A stretch of DNA of 64,000 bases from Phytopseudomonas argentinensis (GCF_900113905.1 NZ_FORC01000005.1:1-64000); one strand, 5' to 3'. Counted from the first letter of the stretch, positions 27,097 to 34,511 are shown. Notes: generated by a model from the sequence alone, not told the origin. A program made the numbers and translations.

Positions 27097-27933
27097 TCAG
27101 TCCACATCGGGGCTGCTGACAAACCGCTTGCGCTCGGGAAAGAACAACCGCCCAAGTTCAACACCCGGATTGTCGGCACGCATAAAGGCTTCGCCGACCA
27201 GGAAAGTATGCACCTCGCTGATTTCCATCAGCTCGACATCGGCGCGATTGAGGATACCGCTCTCGGTGACTACCAGGCGGTCTCGCGGGATGCGCGGCAG
27301 AAGGTCGAGGGTGGTTTCCAGGCTGACCTCGAAGGTATGCAGGTTGCGGTTGTTGACCCCTACCAGCGGCGTATCGAGGACATTGAGTGCACGCTCGAGT
27401 TCGTCGCCGTCGTGCACCTCCACCAGCACATCGAGATTGAATGCCTTGGCGGTGGCGGCCAGCTCGGCCATCTGCGCATCGGCCAGCGCCGAGACGATCA
27501 GCAGCACGCAGTCGGCACCCAATGCCCGCGATTCGACGATCTGGTAGGGATCGATCATGAAATCCTTGCGGATCACCGGCAGCGAACACGCGCTGCGTGC
27601 TTCGCGCAGATAACGATCGGCACCCTGGAAGAAGTCGATATCAGTAAGCACCGACAGGCAGGTCGCCCCGCCGTCCTGATAGCTCTGGGCGATTTCCGCC
27701 GGCACGAAGTTCTCCCGAATCACGCCCTTGCTCGGCGACGCCTTCTTGATCTCGGCGATCACCGCAGGCTGCTTGCTCTTGGCTTGCTCGATCAGCGCAT
27801 TGGCGAAACCCCGCGGAGCGTCGGCAGCCCGCGCTTCGCGCTCCACCTCGGCGAGGCTGACCACGGCACGGCGGGCGGCTACTTCTTCAGCCTTGCGGGC
27901 GAGGATCTTTTCCAGAACGGTGGGAATGCTCAC
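27097..27933 (-). CDS. trpC: Indole-3-glycerol phosphate synthase
   Basis: Closes the indole ring in tryptophan synthesis. The 278-residue TIM-barrel has the catalytic AEIKKASPSKG (about 60-70), VIRKDFMIDPYQ (about 120-131) and VGVNNRNLHTFEV (about 190-202). The start codon is GTG at 27933, overlapping the trpD stop (GTGA). It is last of trpGDC. Confidence 0.97.
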   Translation of the reverse strand: MSIPTVLEKILARKAEEVAARRAVVSLAEVEREARAADAPRGFANALIEQAKSKQPAVIAEIKKASPSKGVIRENFVPAEIAQSYQDGGATCLSVLTDIDFFQGADRYLREARSACSLPVIRKDFMIDPYQIVESRALGADCVLLIVSALADAQMAELAATAKAFNLDVLVEVHDGDELERALNVLDTPLVGVNNRNLHTFEVSLETTLDLLPRIPRDRLVVTESGILNRADVELMEISEVHTFLVGEAFMRADNPGVELGRLFFPERKRFVSSPDVD

Positions 27934-28976
27934 CCTTCATTCTCCTGTTTGAATACCGCGGTAAAGGACACCAGCTCTTCCATCTTTTCCCGGGCCAGGC
28001 CGGTATGCAGCGCGTCGTGGGCCAGGCTCATGCCACCCTGCAGGTTGTCGGCATGGTCAGCAGCATAAAGCGCCGCGCCGGCATTGAGCACGATGATGTC
28101 GGCGGCTTTCTGGCCGGCGTCGGTCCTGCGGCGGCCCAGGGCATCGCGGATCAGCTCCAGCGATTGCCCGGCGCCGTCGACGGTCAGACCGATCAGGCTC
28201 TGGCTCTTGATATCGAAGTCTTCTGGCTGAATGCGGTACTCACTGACCACGCCGTTCTTCAGTTCAGCCACGAAGGTCGGCGCCGCCAGGCTGATCTCGT
28301 CGAGTCCATCCTGAGCATGTACCACCAGTACGTGCTCGCTGCCCAGGCGTTGCAGCACTTCGGCCATTGGACGGCACAGCGCCTGACTGAACACGCCCAC
28401 CACCTGGTGCTTGGCGCCGGCCGGATTGGTCATCGGGCCAAGCATGTTGAACAGCGTGCGCAGCCCCAGCTCGCGGCGCGGGCCGATGGCATGCTTCATG
28501 GCGCCATGGTGGGACGGCGCAAACATGAAGCCCACGCCGACGGTCTCGACGCAGCGCGCCACCTGCACCGGGGTGAGCCCCAGGTACACACCGGCAGCCT
28601 CGAGCAGATCGGCACTGCCGCTCTTGCCGGACACCGCGCGGTTGCCATGCTTGGCCACCTTGCCGCCGGCAGCGGCGACGACGAAGGCCGCGGCGGTGGA
28701 AACGTTGAAGATGTTCATGCCGTCGCCACCGGTGCCGCAAGTGTCGACCAGGCGCTCGGCGGCGATCTCCACCGGTGAGGCCAGTTCACGCATCACGCTG
28801 GCGGCGCCGACGATCTCGTCGATGGTCTCGCTCTTCATGCGCATGCCCATCAGAAACGCGCCGATCTGCGCGTCGGTGCACTGGCCGGTCATGATCTCGC
28901 GCATCACATCGCGCATTTCCTCGGTGCTCAGGTCGAGCTGGGCGACGATGCGGTTGAGGGCTTCCTTGATGTTCAT
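27930..28976 (-). CDS. trpD: Anthranilate phosphoribosyltransferase
   Basis: Transfers the PRPP ribosyl group to anthranilate. The 348-residue product has the diagnostic DTCGTGGDGMNIFNVSTAAA (about 78-97) and KHGNRAVSGKSGSADLLEA (about 107-125). Its ATG overlaps the trpG stop by four bases, which fixes the start; a longer in-frame extension runs antisense through trpG. Confidence 0.97.
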   Translation of the reverse strand: MNIKEALNRIVAQLDLSTEEMRDVMREIMTGQCTDAQIGAFLMGMRMKSETIDEIVGAASVMRELASPVEIAAERLVDTCGTGGDGMNIFNVSTAAAFVVAAAGGKVAKHGNRAVSGKSGSADLLEAAGVYLGLTPVQVARCVETVGVGFMFAPSHHGAMKHAIGPRRELGLRTLFNMLGPMTNPAGAKHQVVGVFSQALCRPMAEVLQRLGSEHVLVVHAQDGLDEISLAAPTFVAELKNGVVSEYRIQPEDFDIKSQSLIGLTVDGAGQSLELIRDALGRRRTDAGQKAADIIVLNAGAALYAADHADNLQGGMSLAHDALHTGLAREKMEELVSFTAVFKQENEG

Positions 28977-29569
28977 GCGCGCACGCCTCCGGTCTGCTTG
29001 AGGAAGTTGGCGAACAGTTCGTGGCCCTGCTCGGTAAGGATCGACTCGGGGTGGAACTGCACGCCCTCGACGTTCAGGGTCTTGTGGCGCAGGCCCATGA
29101 TCTCGTCGACGGTGCCGTCTTCGTGCTGCGTCCAGGCGGTCACCTCGAGGCAATCCGGCAGGGTCTCGCCCTTGACCACCAGCGAGTGGTAGCGGGTCAC
29201 GGTCACCGGCATCGCCAGGCCGGCGAACACTCCCTTGCTCTCGTGAAAAACCGGACTGGTCTTGCCGTGCATCACCTGGCGGGCGCGCACCACGTCGCCG
29301 CCATAGGCCTGGCCGATGCTCTGGTGACCCAGGCAGACGCCGAGGATCGGCAGCTTGCCGGCGAAATGCAGGATGGCCTCGATGGACACGCCGGCTTCGG
29401 TCGGCGTGCATGGGCCTGGCGATACGACGATGCGCTCGGGCTTGAGCGCCTCGATCTCGGCAATGGTCAGTTCGTCATTACGGATGACGTGGACATCGGC
29501 ACCCAGCTCGCCCAGGTACTGCACCACGTTGTAGGTAAAGGAATCGTAGTTGTCGATCATCAGCAGCAT
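28973..29569 (-). CDS. trpG: Anthranilate synthase component II (glutamine amidotransferase)
   Basis: Supplies ammonia from glutamine to TrpE. The 198-residue class I amidotransferase has the catalytic Cys in GVCLGHQSIGQAYGG (about 77-91) and the His/Glu pair in VQFHPESILTEQG (about 170-182). In pseudomonads it can also serve PabB. It is first of trpGDC, preceded by a leader peptide and about 350 bases of regulatory DNA. Confidence 0.96.
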   Translation of the reverse strand: MLLMIDNYDSFTYNVVQYLGELGADVHVIRNDELTIAEIEALKPERIVVSPGPCTPTEAGVSIEAILHFAGKLPILGVCLGHQSIGQAYGGDVVRARQVMHGKTSPVFHESKGVFAGLAMPVTVTRYHSLVVKGETLPDCLEVTAWTQHEDGTVDEIMGLRHKTLNVEGVQFHPESILTEQGHELFANFLKQTGGVRA

Positions 29570-29723
29570 TTTAGATTTAACCCTTTGATTTACTGCTCTT
29601 CAGCCAATCGCCCTGGTTTCGATCCCCCTATTCGTACCCGCAGTTTTTTTCATGCTGGGAGAATGTATGTTCAGGGATCGAGCAAGGCAGAGAGAATCGT
29701 CCGGCGTGGCCGGATAGAAAAGA

Positions 29724-29768
29724 TCAGGCGCGCCAACGCCAGCGGGCGTGGGCTTTGATGAGGCGCAT
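29724..29768 (-). CDS. trp leader peptide upstream of trpGDC
   Basis: A 14-codon frame encoding MRLIKAHARWRWRA with two Trp codons separated by Arg. It lies 155 bases before the trpG start. The trpE leader region has a near-identical peptide (44557-44601), which makes chance unlikely. Control of trpE and trpGDC by attenuation is reported for P. putida. No strong Shine-Dalgarno sequence is visible. A small hairpin (29700-29714, TCCGGC/GCCGGA) follows the leader. Confidence 0.85.
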   Translation of the reverse strand: MRLIKAHARWRWRA

Positions 29769-29820
29769 CAGAAGGGTGCTGCTTGCGTTCACGAAGGAGG
29801 TCTCGCGTTTATCTCCGGGC

Positions 29821-29850
29821 ACAGTAGCCCAGCAGAGCCTTGGCGTGCAA
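29821..29850 (-). promoter_or_regulatory. Candidate trpGDC promoter
   Basis: Minus strand TTGCAC (29845-29850), 18-base spacer, TACTGT (29821-29826). Transcription would start about 45 bases before the leader-peptide ATG. The trpE leader has a similarly built candidate (TTGCAG, 18 bases, TACTTT). The rest of 29570-29919 shows no gene other than the leader peptide. Confidence 0.5.
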
Positions 29851-29919
29851 CTGGCATAACGCCTCTTGCGGGCAGGAAAGATCGGTGGCTGGGGGCCGCG
29901 GAGCCACCGGCGTGGCGAG

Positions 29920-30474
29920 CTACATCTGCGGAGCCAGCCAGGCGAGCACTTGCTCGGCCAGCTGCTCGGGCGACGCGTGGGTACTGTCCAGACGCAGTAG
30001 CGGACAACGCAGTTGCTGCTCGATCCACGCCTCGTGCATGCGCAGGCTGCGGGTCTGCAGATTGCCGTGCTGATAGCCGGCGGCCCACTCCAGAAAGGCC
30101 TGGTGCTGCGCGTGCATGTCACCACCCGGCTGCACCCTCTTGCCGTAGCGCTGCTGCTCGCGGGCACGCAGCCGTTGCATGCGCTTGGTGTCCTCCAGTT
30201 GCAGGAACACGGCGTGGGTGAACTGCGATACCAGCGCCTCGCCCCAACTGCACAGCGAACCGCTGAGTACCCAGTCGCTCGACTGCGCCGCGCACGCGCG
30301 GATCTGCTCCACACGCTGTTGCGGTTCGCGCTTGAAACGATAAGGTGGCTCGCTGGGCAGCCAGTAGAAGTTGTCGGTGTCCAGGTGCAACCAGCCGGCC
30401 CGTTCGGCCAGCGCTGCCGCCAGGGTGGTCGTGCCAGCGCCGGACGCCCCGAATACATGTAACCGTACCGCCAT
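29920..30474 (-). CDS. P-loop nucleoside/adenylate kinase-like protein
   Basis: Predicted small-molecule kinase of unknown substrate. The 184-residue protein has a Walker A-like GASGAGTTT (about 8-16), in which the usual Lys of GxxxxGK is replaced by Thr (GAGTT). It also has LDTDNFYW (about 32-39) and a lid-like Arg/Gln-rich middle. Such adenylate-kinase-like proteins often annotate as AAA family. The start at 30474 (MAVRLHVFG) has GGAGG nine bases upstream. It lies inside the trpG-trpE interval, divergent from a GNAT acetyltransferase. Confidence 0.78.
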   Translation of the reverse strand: MAVRLHVFGASGAGTTTLAAALAERAGWLHLDTDNFYWLPSEPPYRFKREPQQRVEQIRACAAQSSDWVLSGSLCSWGEALVSQFTHAVFLQLEDTKRMQRLRAREQQRYGKRVQPGGDMHAQHQAFLEWAAGYQHGNLQTRSLRMHEAWIEQQLRCPLLRLDSTHASPEQLAEQVLAWLAPQM

Positions 30475-30505
30475 GGATCGACATCCTCCACGAAAGGAAT
30501 TCATC

Positions 30506-30934
30506 ATGATTCGCCCCTATCATGCCAACGACGCCAACGCCGTGCTCGACATCTGGCTCGCCGCGTCGATCCAGGCCCATGCCTTTATCGCCGAGTCGTT
30601 CTGGCGCGATCGGCTGGGCGCCATGCGCGATATCTACCTGCCCCAGGCCGAGACACTGGTGCTCGAAGAAGACGGCCAGATCCTGGGTTTCGCGTCATTG
30701 CACGAACAGCGCCTGGCCGCCCTGTTCATCGCCCCAAGCGCCCAGGGGCAAGGGCGCGGCAAACGCCTGCTCGACCAAGCGAAGCGCCGGCGCAACGTGC
30801 TGGAGCTCAGTGTGTACAGCGCCAACACCCAGGCGTGCGCCTTCTATCAGGCCTGCGGCTTTGCCGTCGTAGCCGAGCAGAGCGATCCGCACAGCGGACA
30901 CCCGGAACGGGTCATGGGCTGGCAACGTGAATAG
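30506..30934 (+). CDS. GNAT family N-acetyltransferase
   Basis: Acetyl-CoA-dependent acetyltransferase, substrate unknown, resembling E. coli YjaB. The 142-residue protein starts MIRPYHANDANAVLDIW, has the acetyl-CoA loop APSAQGQGRGKRLL (about 73-86) and ends with YQACGFAVVAEQ. It is divergent from the kinase-like gene and convergent with the spanin gene. Probably a bystander in this variable interval. Confidence 0.88.
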   Translation: MIRPYHANDANAVLDIWLAASIQAHAFIAESFWRDRLGAMRDIYLPQAETLVLEEDGQILGFASLHEQRLAALFIAPSAQGQGRGKRLLDQAKRRRNVLELSVYSANTQACAFYQACGFAVVAEQSDPHSGHPERVMGWQRE

Positions 30935-30981
30935 CCATAGAGCGGCTGACTCTCTGGCACCACGAGGCTATCAACGAGCGT

Positions 30982-31533
30982 CTAAGGCGCTTCGCTGATC
31001 GTCTGCACATACTCCTGGCACATGCCTAGGGCGATGATGGCGCGGTCGCCGCGTTGGGTAATGTCGACAATTCGTTGAGCAACTGCTCGGTCAATGTCGG
31101 TTCTTCGGGCTCCATCCACCAGGCGTCCGGCATGGGCGGCGAGGGGCAGTTGGGCGTGCTGATCGGTGTCGGCATCTGCGGGTTCGGCGGTAAGGACTGA
31201 CAGCCGTAGCTCAGCAGTGGCAAGGCGATCACGCAGGCGCGCAGTTTTCTCTTCGGCATCGGTAAGCCTCCTGTGTTGGGTCTGGGAAGACGCATGCAGC
31301 TGCTGCTCGAGGGTCACGCGTCGGTCGTGGGCGCGCCGCATGTCACGGGCGGCGGTGTCGTGCAGGCGAGCCAGGGTGTCGGCATGGGCCTGGTCGCGTG
31401 CGGCCAGCGCCTCACCCAGGCGCCAACCCTGCACGACCCAACCCAGGCTGACGGCGCCCAGCAACAGCGCCACAATCAACCCACCCGTGACCAGCCAGCG
31501 GTAGCGGGCGGGAATCAATGCCAGCAGGCTCAT
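30982..31533 (-). CDS. Rz-like inner-membrane spanin
   Basis: Predicted i-spanin, which joins with Rz1 to fuse inner and outer membranes in the last step of lysis. The 183-residue protein has an N-terminal signal-anchor helix (about 13-34), followed by a long coiled coil (about 38-115) with heptads of Ala/Leu/Arg and a periplasmic C-terminus. This is classical Rz topology. Its start overlaps the endolysin stop by four bases (31530-31533). A lipoprotein gene (Rz1) is wholly nested in it in another frame, which makes the identification firm despite low expected sequence identity. Confidence 0.88.
   Translation of the reverse strand: MSLLALIPARYRWLVTGGLIVALLLGAVSLGWVVQGWRLGEALAARDQAHADTLARLHDTAARDMRRAHDRRVTLEQQLHASSQTQHRRLTDAEEKTARLRDRLATAELRLSVLTAEPADADTDQHAQLPLAAHAGRLVDGARRTDIDRAVAQRIVDITQRGDRAIIALGMCQEYVQTISEAP
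31026..31259 (-). CDS. Rz1-like outer-membrane spanin lipoprotein (nested in Rz)
   Basis: Predicted o-spanin. The 77-residue protein begins MPKRKLRACVIALPLLSYGC: a basic start, a hydrophobic stretch and a lipobox-like SYGC with Cys20 as the lipidation site. A short Pro-rich mature part (QSLPPNPQMPTPISTP) follows, as in lambda Rz1. AGGAGG lies seven bases before the ATG at 31259, so the start is well supported; an in-frame Met 12 codons earlier lacks this. The gene is embedded in Rz in a different frame. The -3 residue of the lipobox is Ser, slightly unusual. Confidence 0.85.
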   Translation of the reverse strand: MPKRKLRACVIALPLLSYGCQSLPPNPQMPTPISTPNCPSPPMPDAWWMEPEEPTLTEQLLNELSTLPNAATAPSSP

Positions 31534-32069
31534 GCCGCCACCTGCCCGCCGCAGGCGATGAACATGGCGAGCAGGTCATCCTCGGCGCGGGCCTGACTGG
31601 CCAGCTCCTGGCGATAGATACGCAGCAGCGCGCCTAGGTCGTGCTCGCGTTGGCCGTAGCCGGCGCCCGGCAGGCTGGCCCAGATGGGCGCAGCCGCGTT
31701 GATCGCTTCGGCCACCCGGCCGGCCTGAATGGACGCGAGTGCACCGCACTCTTCGAGCAACTTCACCGCGGCCAGATCCTGGGCCTCTGGCGTGAAGCGG
31801 CCGCGAAACTTGTAGAGTTCGACGATGGCGTCCCAGGTGCCGGCCAGGAACTGGTAGCGACCTGCCGCCGTGGACTGAATGTCGTAGCGCGGCAGCTCGA
31901 TCAAGCGACGCGGATGCGCGCTGTAATCGTCGAACAGGCTGCCGCCCACCAGTACGTTGTAGCCGTCGTCGCTCTCGGCGACGGTCGAGGTGCCTTCGCT
32001 CCAGGCAAGCATGTCGAGAAAGGCGAGTACGTTGTGGCCACCCGCCTGGGTGGCAGTAAGTCGGGCCAT
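31530..32069 (-). CDS. Lambda-R-type endolysin (GH104 lytic transglycosylase-like)
   Basis: Peptidoglycan-degrading enzyme. The 179-residue protein resembles phage lambda R throughout: FLDMLAWSEGT (about 17-27, likely catalytic Glu25), YNVLVGGSLFDDYSAHPR (about 37-54), AAGRYQFLAGTWD (about 69-81) and IWASLPGAGYGQ (about 129-140). There is no signal peptide, so it needs the holin to reach the wall. GGAG lies seven bases before the ATG. It is followed by Rz with a four-base overlap. Confidence 0.93.
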   Translation of the reverse strand: MARLTATQAGGHNVLAFLDMLAWSEGTSTVAESDDGYNVLVGGSLFDDYSAHPRRLIELPRYDIQSTAAGRYQFLAGTWDAIVELYKFRGRFTPEAQDLAAVKLLEECGALASIQAGRVAEAINAAAPIWASLPGAGYGQREHDLGALLRIYRQELASQARAEDDLLAMFIACGGQVAA

Positions 32070-32094
32070 GGGAATTCTCCAGTGTCATGAAAGG

Positions 32095-32118
32095 AATGAC
32101 CCGCCGAAGCGGGTCATT
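32095..32118 (-). terminator. UUCG-loop hairpin between GH5 and endolysin genes
   Basis: A perfect 10-base stem (AATGACCCGC and complement) with, on the minus strand, a C(TTCG)G tetraloop. It lies between the GH5 stop and the endolysin start. The T-content after it is modest (CCTTTC), so it may attenuate transcription or protect mRNA ends rather than fully terminate. Confidence 0.55.
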
Positions 32119-32126
32119 GGGGTGGC

Positions 32127-33263
32127 TCAGCGGGGCCCGTAGGCGGTGGTGGTGTTGCCGATGCGCGCCATCAGCGATCGCGTGTTGGGCTTGAGCGTGC
32201 CGTCGTTGCGGTCCATGCCGTTCGGGTTGTCGTCGTCATCGCCGGGGCCAGCCAGCCACTGGAAACGCAGGATGTGGTTGGCATCGAAGTACTTGTGCAG
32301 CTCGGTGAAATAGGTACGCATGCCCGGCACGTGATCCGGGCCACCGAACTCGCCGGCGATGCCCCGCTTGCCGTTGGCCTTGAGCCAGTCGATATAGGGA
32401 TACCAGTCGGCCACCCGATCCCGGTAGGTGATCGAGTCAGCGGCCTGATTCCACTTGCCGCCCCCCTGGCCGTTCTTGTCGGGATACTGGTGGGCCTCGT
32501 AGAGCAGCCGGCCTCCAGGATCCTGGAGGTTCTTGAGCACGTCGGAGCGCCGCGGCCAATCCAGTGCCGAGGCGAACGCATTGCCGGCCACGGTAATGAA
32601 GTGCCGTGGGTCGACTTCGCGCACGGCGGTGATCAGCTGCTGCACGTTGTTGCTCCACAGGGTTTCGACGTTGACGCCACCGTCAGGCACGCTGCCCAGG
32701 TTGTGCGGCTCGTTCATCAGGCCGTAGCCGAATACCCCGGGCTCGTCGCGCAACTCGCGAGCGATAGCCGCCCAGATGCGCGCCAACAATGGATAGTTGA
32801 CCGGGCAATCAGGCGCGCCGATGGCCGTCCACAACGCGAAGCCGCCGTTCCAGGCCTGCACGACACGCCCGCTGACCGGTCCATTGGCGCGCACGTACCA
32901 GCGGCAGTAGTTGTGCATGTCGAGCAGCGAAAAGCCGCCCCAGCTGTGGATGTGGCGGATCGCGCGGCGGATCTCCTCTACATAGCTCTGGCGCAAGGTG
33001 AAGCCGCCGGCGCCATCGAGAATGGCGATGCGCTCGCCGGCGAATGGCAAGCGCACCGCAAAGGGCTTGCCGTCCAGGCCACCGGCATAGGCCTTGATGT
33101 AGTCCGGTTGATGGCCGCGGGGCGCCACGGTCACGTAGTGGGTGTCCAATCGCGCGGTGGCGATGGCGTCGACATAGGGGTTGTTGCCCAGGCCCGCGGC
33201 GTTGAAACCGATCAGCGGGAATTCGCCGGCAGCGGCCATTTGGTCAAAGGTCTTGATAGCCAT
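32127..33263 (-). CDS. GH5-type glycoside hydrolase (cellulase family), no signal peptide
   Basis: Predicted beta-glycanase. The 378-residue protein has the complete GH5 catalytic set: Arg in FAVRLPF (near 71), His in DMHNY (near 117), the acid/base Glu in LMNEPHNLG (near E185), EAHQYPD (near 256-262) and the nucleophile Glu in GIAGEFGGPD (near E305). It has neither signal peptide nor membrane helix, although GH5 enzymes normally act outside the cell. The start at 33263 has GGAGG seven bases upstream; an earlier Met at 33281 overlaps a terminator. It lies between holin and endolysin genes, where a tailocin would have tail genes. Substrate unknown. Confidence 0.88.
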   Translation of the reverse strand: MAIKTFDQMAAAGEFPLIGFNAAGLGNNPYVDAIATARLDTHYVTVAPRGHQPDYIKAYAGGLDGKPFAVRLPFAGERIAILDGAGGFTLRQSYVEEIRRAIRHIHSWGGFSLLDMHNYCRWYVRANGPVSGRVVQAWNGGFALWTAIGAPDCPVNYPLLARIWAAIARELRDEPGVFGYGLMNEPHNLGSVPDGGVNVETLWSNNVQQLITAVREVDPRHFITVAGNAFASALDWPRRSDVLKNLQDPGGRLLYEAHQYPDKNGQGGGKWNQAADSITYRDRVADWYPYIDWLKANGKRGIAGEFGGPDHVPGMRTYFTELHKYFDANHILRFQWLAGPGDDDDNPNGMDRNDGTLKPNTRSLMARIGNTTTAYGPR

Positions 33264-33282
33264 GGTGTTTCCTCCAGACATG

Positions 33283-33305
33283 AAAAAGCCCGCACGATGG
33301 CGGGC
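33283..33305 (-). terminator. Terminator-like hairpin between holin and GH5 genes
   Basis: On the minus strand GCCCGC, a six-base loop and GCGGGC are followed by TTTTT, just before the GH5 ribosome-binding site. It would reduce read-through from the holin gene into GH5 unless antitermination acts. Confidence 0.75.
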
Positions 33306-33386
33306 CAGGGTGAGTACGACGGCACGGAATGCGCCGCCGTACGGGTTCAGGTAGCGGTTGTTGCCGGTTGCAGCCCGGCGGCCGAG

Positions 33387-33746
33387 TCAGGCGTCTCGGT
33401 TACCCGGCGGTTTGTCGCGCAGAGCATCTGTGCGCCGGCGAATCGCTGCCAGCATCAGCGTCACCACCAAACCGGCGCCGGCGAAACCGGCAGGCCCCGG
33501 ATAGGCGAAGGGGTGGATGCCGTGCAGCTCGAAGTCGGTGATCGCCGGGGCACAGAGATACCCCATCACGGTTGACGTCAAAAAGAACGCCAACCGGTTC
33601 CACATGGGCAGGTTTTGCGTAGTGGTGAAGTACACCAGCGCCCCACACAAGGCGCCGACGGCAGCCTCGCCATTGATGGAAGCGATCAGGGCTGCAAGGT
33701 GCTCACCTAGCACGCCGAACAGCACGGCGCTGCTGAATTCAGTCAT
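33387..33746 (-). CDS. Putative holin
   Basis: Predicted inner-membrane hole-former that releases the endolysin. The 119-residue protein has three hydrophobic segments (about 22-40, 50-68 and 87-104), a charged C-terminus (RRRTDALRDKPPGNRD) and no other domain, as in class I holins. It stands at the head of the lysis genes. GGGGAG lies ten bases before the start at 33746. The holin call rests on topology and position more than on sequence. Confidence 0.78.
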   Translation of the reverse strand: MTEFSSAVLFGVLGEHLAALIASINGEAAVGALCGALVYFTTTQNLPMWNRLAFFLTSTVMGYLCAPAITDFELHGIHPFAYPGPAGFAGAGLVVTLMLAAIRRRTDALRDKPPGNRDA

Positions 33747-33810
33747 TGTTATCGTACTCCCCGAGGCCGACGGCCCCGACGACATTGAGGTTATGCCGCC
33801 CCCTTAACGA

Positions 33811-33836
33811 CAGAGCCCCGCACGGGCGGGGCTCTG
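33811..33836 (-). terminator. Strong hairpin upstream of holin (possible antitermination target)
   Basis: An 11-base GC-rich stem (CAGAGCCCCGC and complement). On the minus strand the stem is flanked by TTAAC and GTTAA, which can extend it. The T-run is weak (TCGTT). It lies about 100 bases downstream of a predicted promoter and 65 bases before the holin start, the place of lambda tR'. Confidence 0.65.
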
Positions 33837-33941
33837 TTAAAGGAAGGTCGGTGTGTTGCAACGCGCCGTGAGGCGCAGTGGGTAGCAATGGATAGTCAGG
33901 AGGCTGGCTGACTGCTTGCCCACCTCTGTGACGGTGATTCA

Positions 33942-33970
33942 TGTATAACCGCCGATTCTCGGGGTCTCAA
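33942..33970 (-). promoter_or_regulatory. Predicted late lysis promoter (pR'-like)
   Basis: Minus strand TTGAGA (33965-33970), 17-base spacer, TATACA (33942-33947). It lies between the Q-like gene and the hairpin before the holin. The interval 33747-34154 has no convincing gene; this promoter and the hairpin are what I can see in it. Confidence 0.6.
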
Positions 33971-34154
33971 GGGCACTGGGCGAATCAGCGCCAACGCAAT
34001 GGAAAATCAGCGGACATACAACAAACTCAGGCTGGCAGCCCCCTGCAAACAGACGCATGCAAAGGCGCCCTGTGCCTGGCACAAGGGTGCAGTTTTCAAC
34101 AAGGGAAACAGGCCGAACCGCGAGAACCGCTGCCGGCAGAAATGAAAAGCGCGC

Positions 34155-34511
34155 TCAGACGGCGCGCTTCAGGAGTTGCGACTCGATGGCCCTGTGGGCC
34201 TGGCCCAGTCGTCGATAGAACTGCGCCCGACTACACCCGCAGGCTACCCATTTCTCACGCTGAGGCAGGTTGCTGCAATACTGCTCGATGACCACCTGCC
34301 GCTGCTCGGGGGAAAGGTGCTTGCTGAGTATCCAGCCGATTTCGGTGACTCTGTTGACCAGCACGCGGCTACCACGGGCAGCACGATTCAGCACACCTTG
34401 TGATGCCATCAGCGAAGCGATCACGCTGTTGCCCATGTTCGATGTGCAATCCGCTTCGCTTGCCTGCGCTTCGGCCCAACGCTGCAGCGCCTCGTCTATA
34501 TAGGGAATCAT
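34155..34511 (-). CDS. Q-like antitermination/regulatory protein candidate
   Basis: A 118-residue protein whose C-terminal half (LSPEQRQVVIEQYC, then GCSRAQFYRRLGQAHRAIE) looks like a sigma-region-4-type helix-turn-helix, as in phage Q antiterminators of the 82/PF06530 kind. The N-terminal half is helical, without recognised motif. AGGAGG lies six bases before the ATG. It is divergent from the repressor gene, and a promoter, a hairpin and lysis genes lie downstream, the position Q has in lambdoid phages. In PAO1 this slot is about PA0613. Antitermination is inferred from position. Confidence 0.65.
   Translation of the reverse strand: MIPYIDEALQRWAEAQASEADCTSNMGNSVIASLMASQGVLNRAARGSRVLVNRVTEIGWILSKHLSPEQRQVVIEQYCSNLPQREKWVACGCSRAQFYRRLGQAHRAIESQLLKRAV

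Noticed and set aside
29769..30491. Long minus frame ending in the trpGDC leader peptide
   Set aside because: It is out of frame with the kinase gene it crosses; only its last 14 codons look like a real leader peptide.
33739..33942. 67-codon minus frame between holin and Q-like genes
   Set aside because: No ribosome-binding site, no recognised motif; overlaps the hairpin and promoter.
33981..34060. PrtN P-box (repeated ATTG..GT units) upstream of the holin
   Set aside because: One ATTGCGTTGG and loose relatives are present, but not the regular repetition described for PAO1.
33941..34291. 116-codon plus frame opposite the Q-like gene
   Set aside because: Antisense to a better supported gene with a strong ribosome-binding site.
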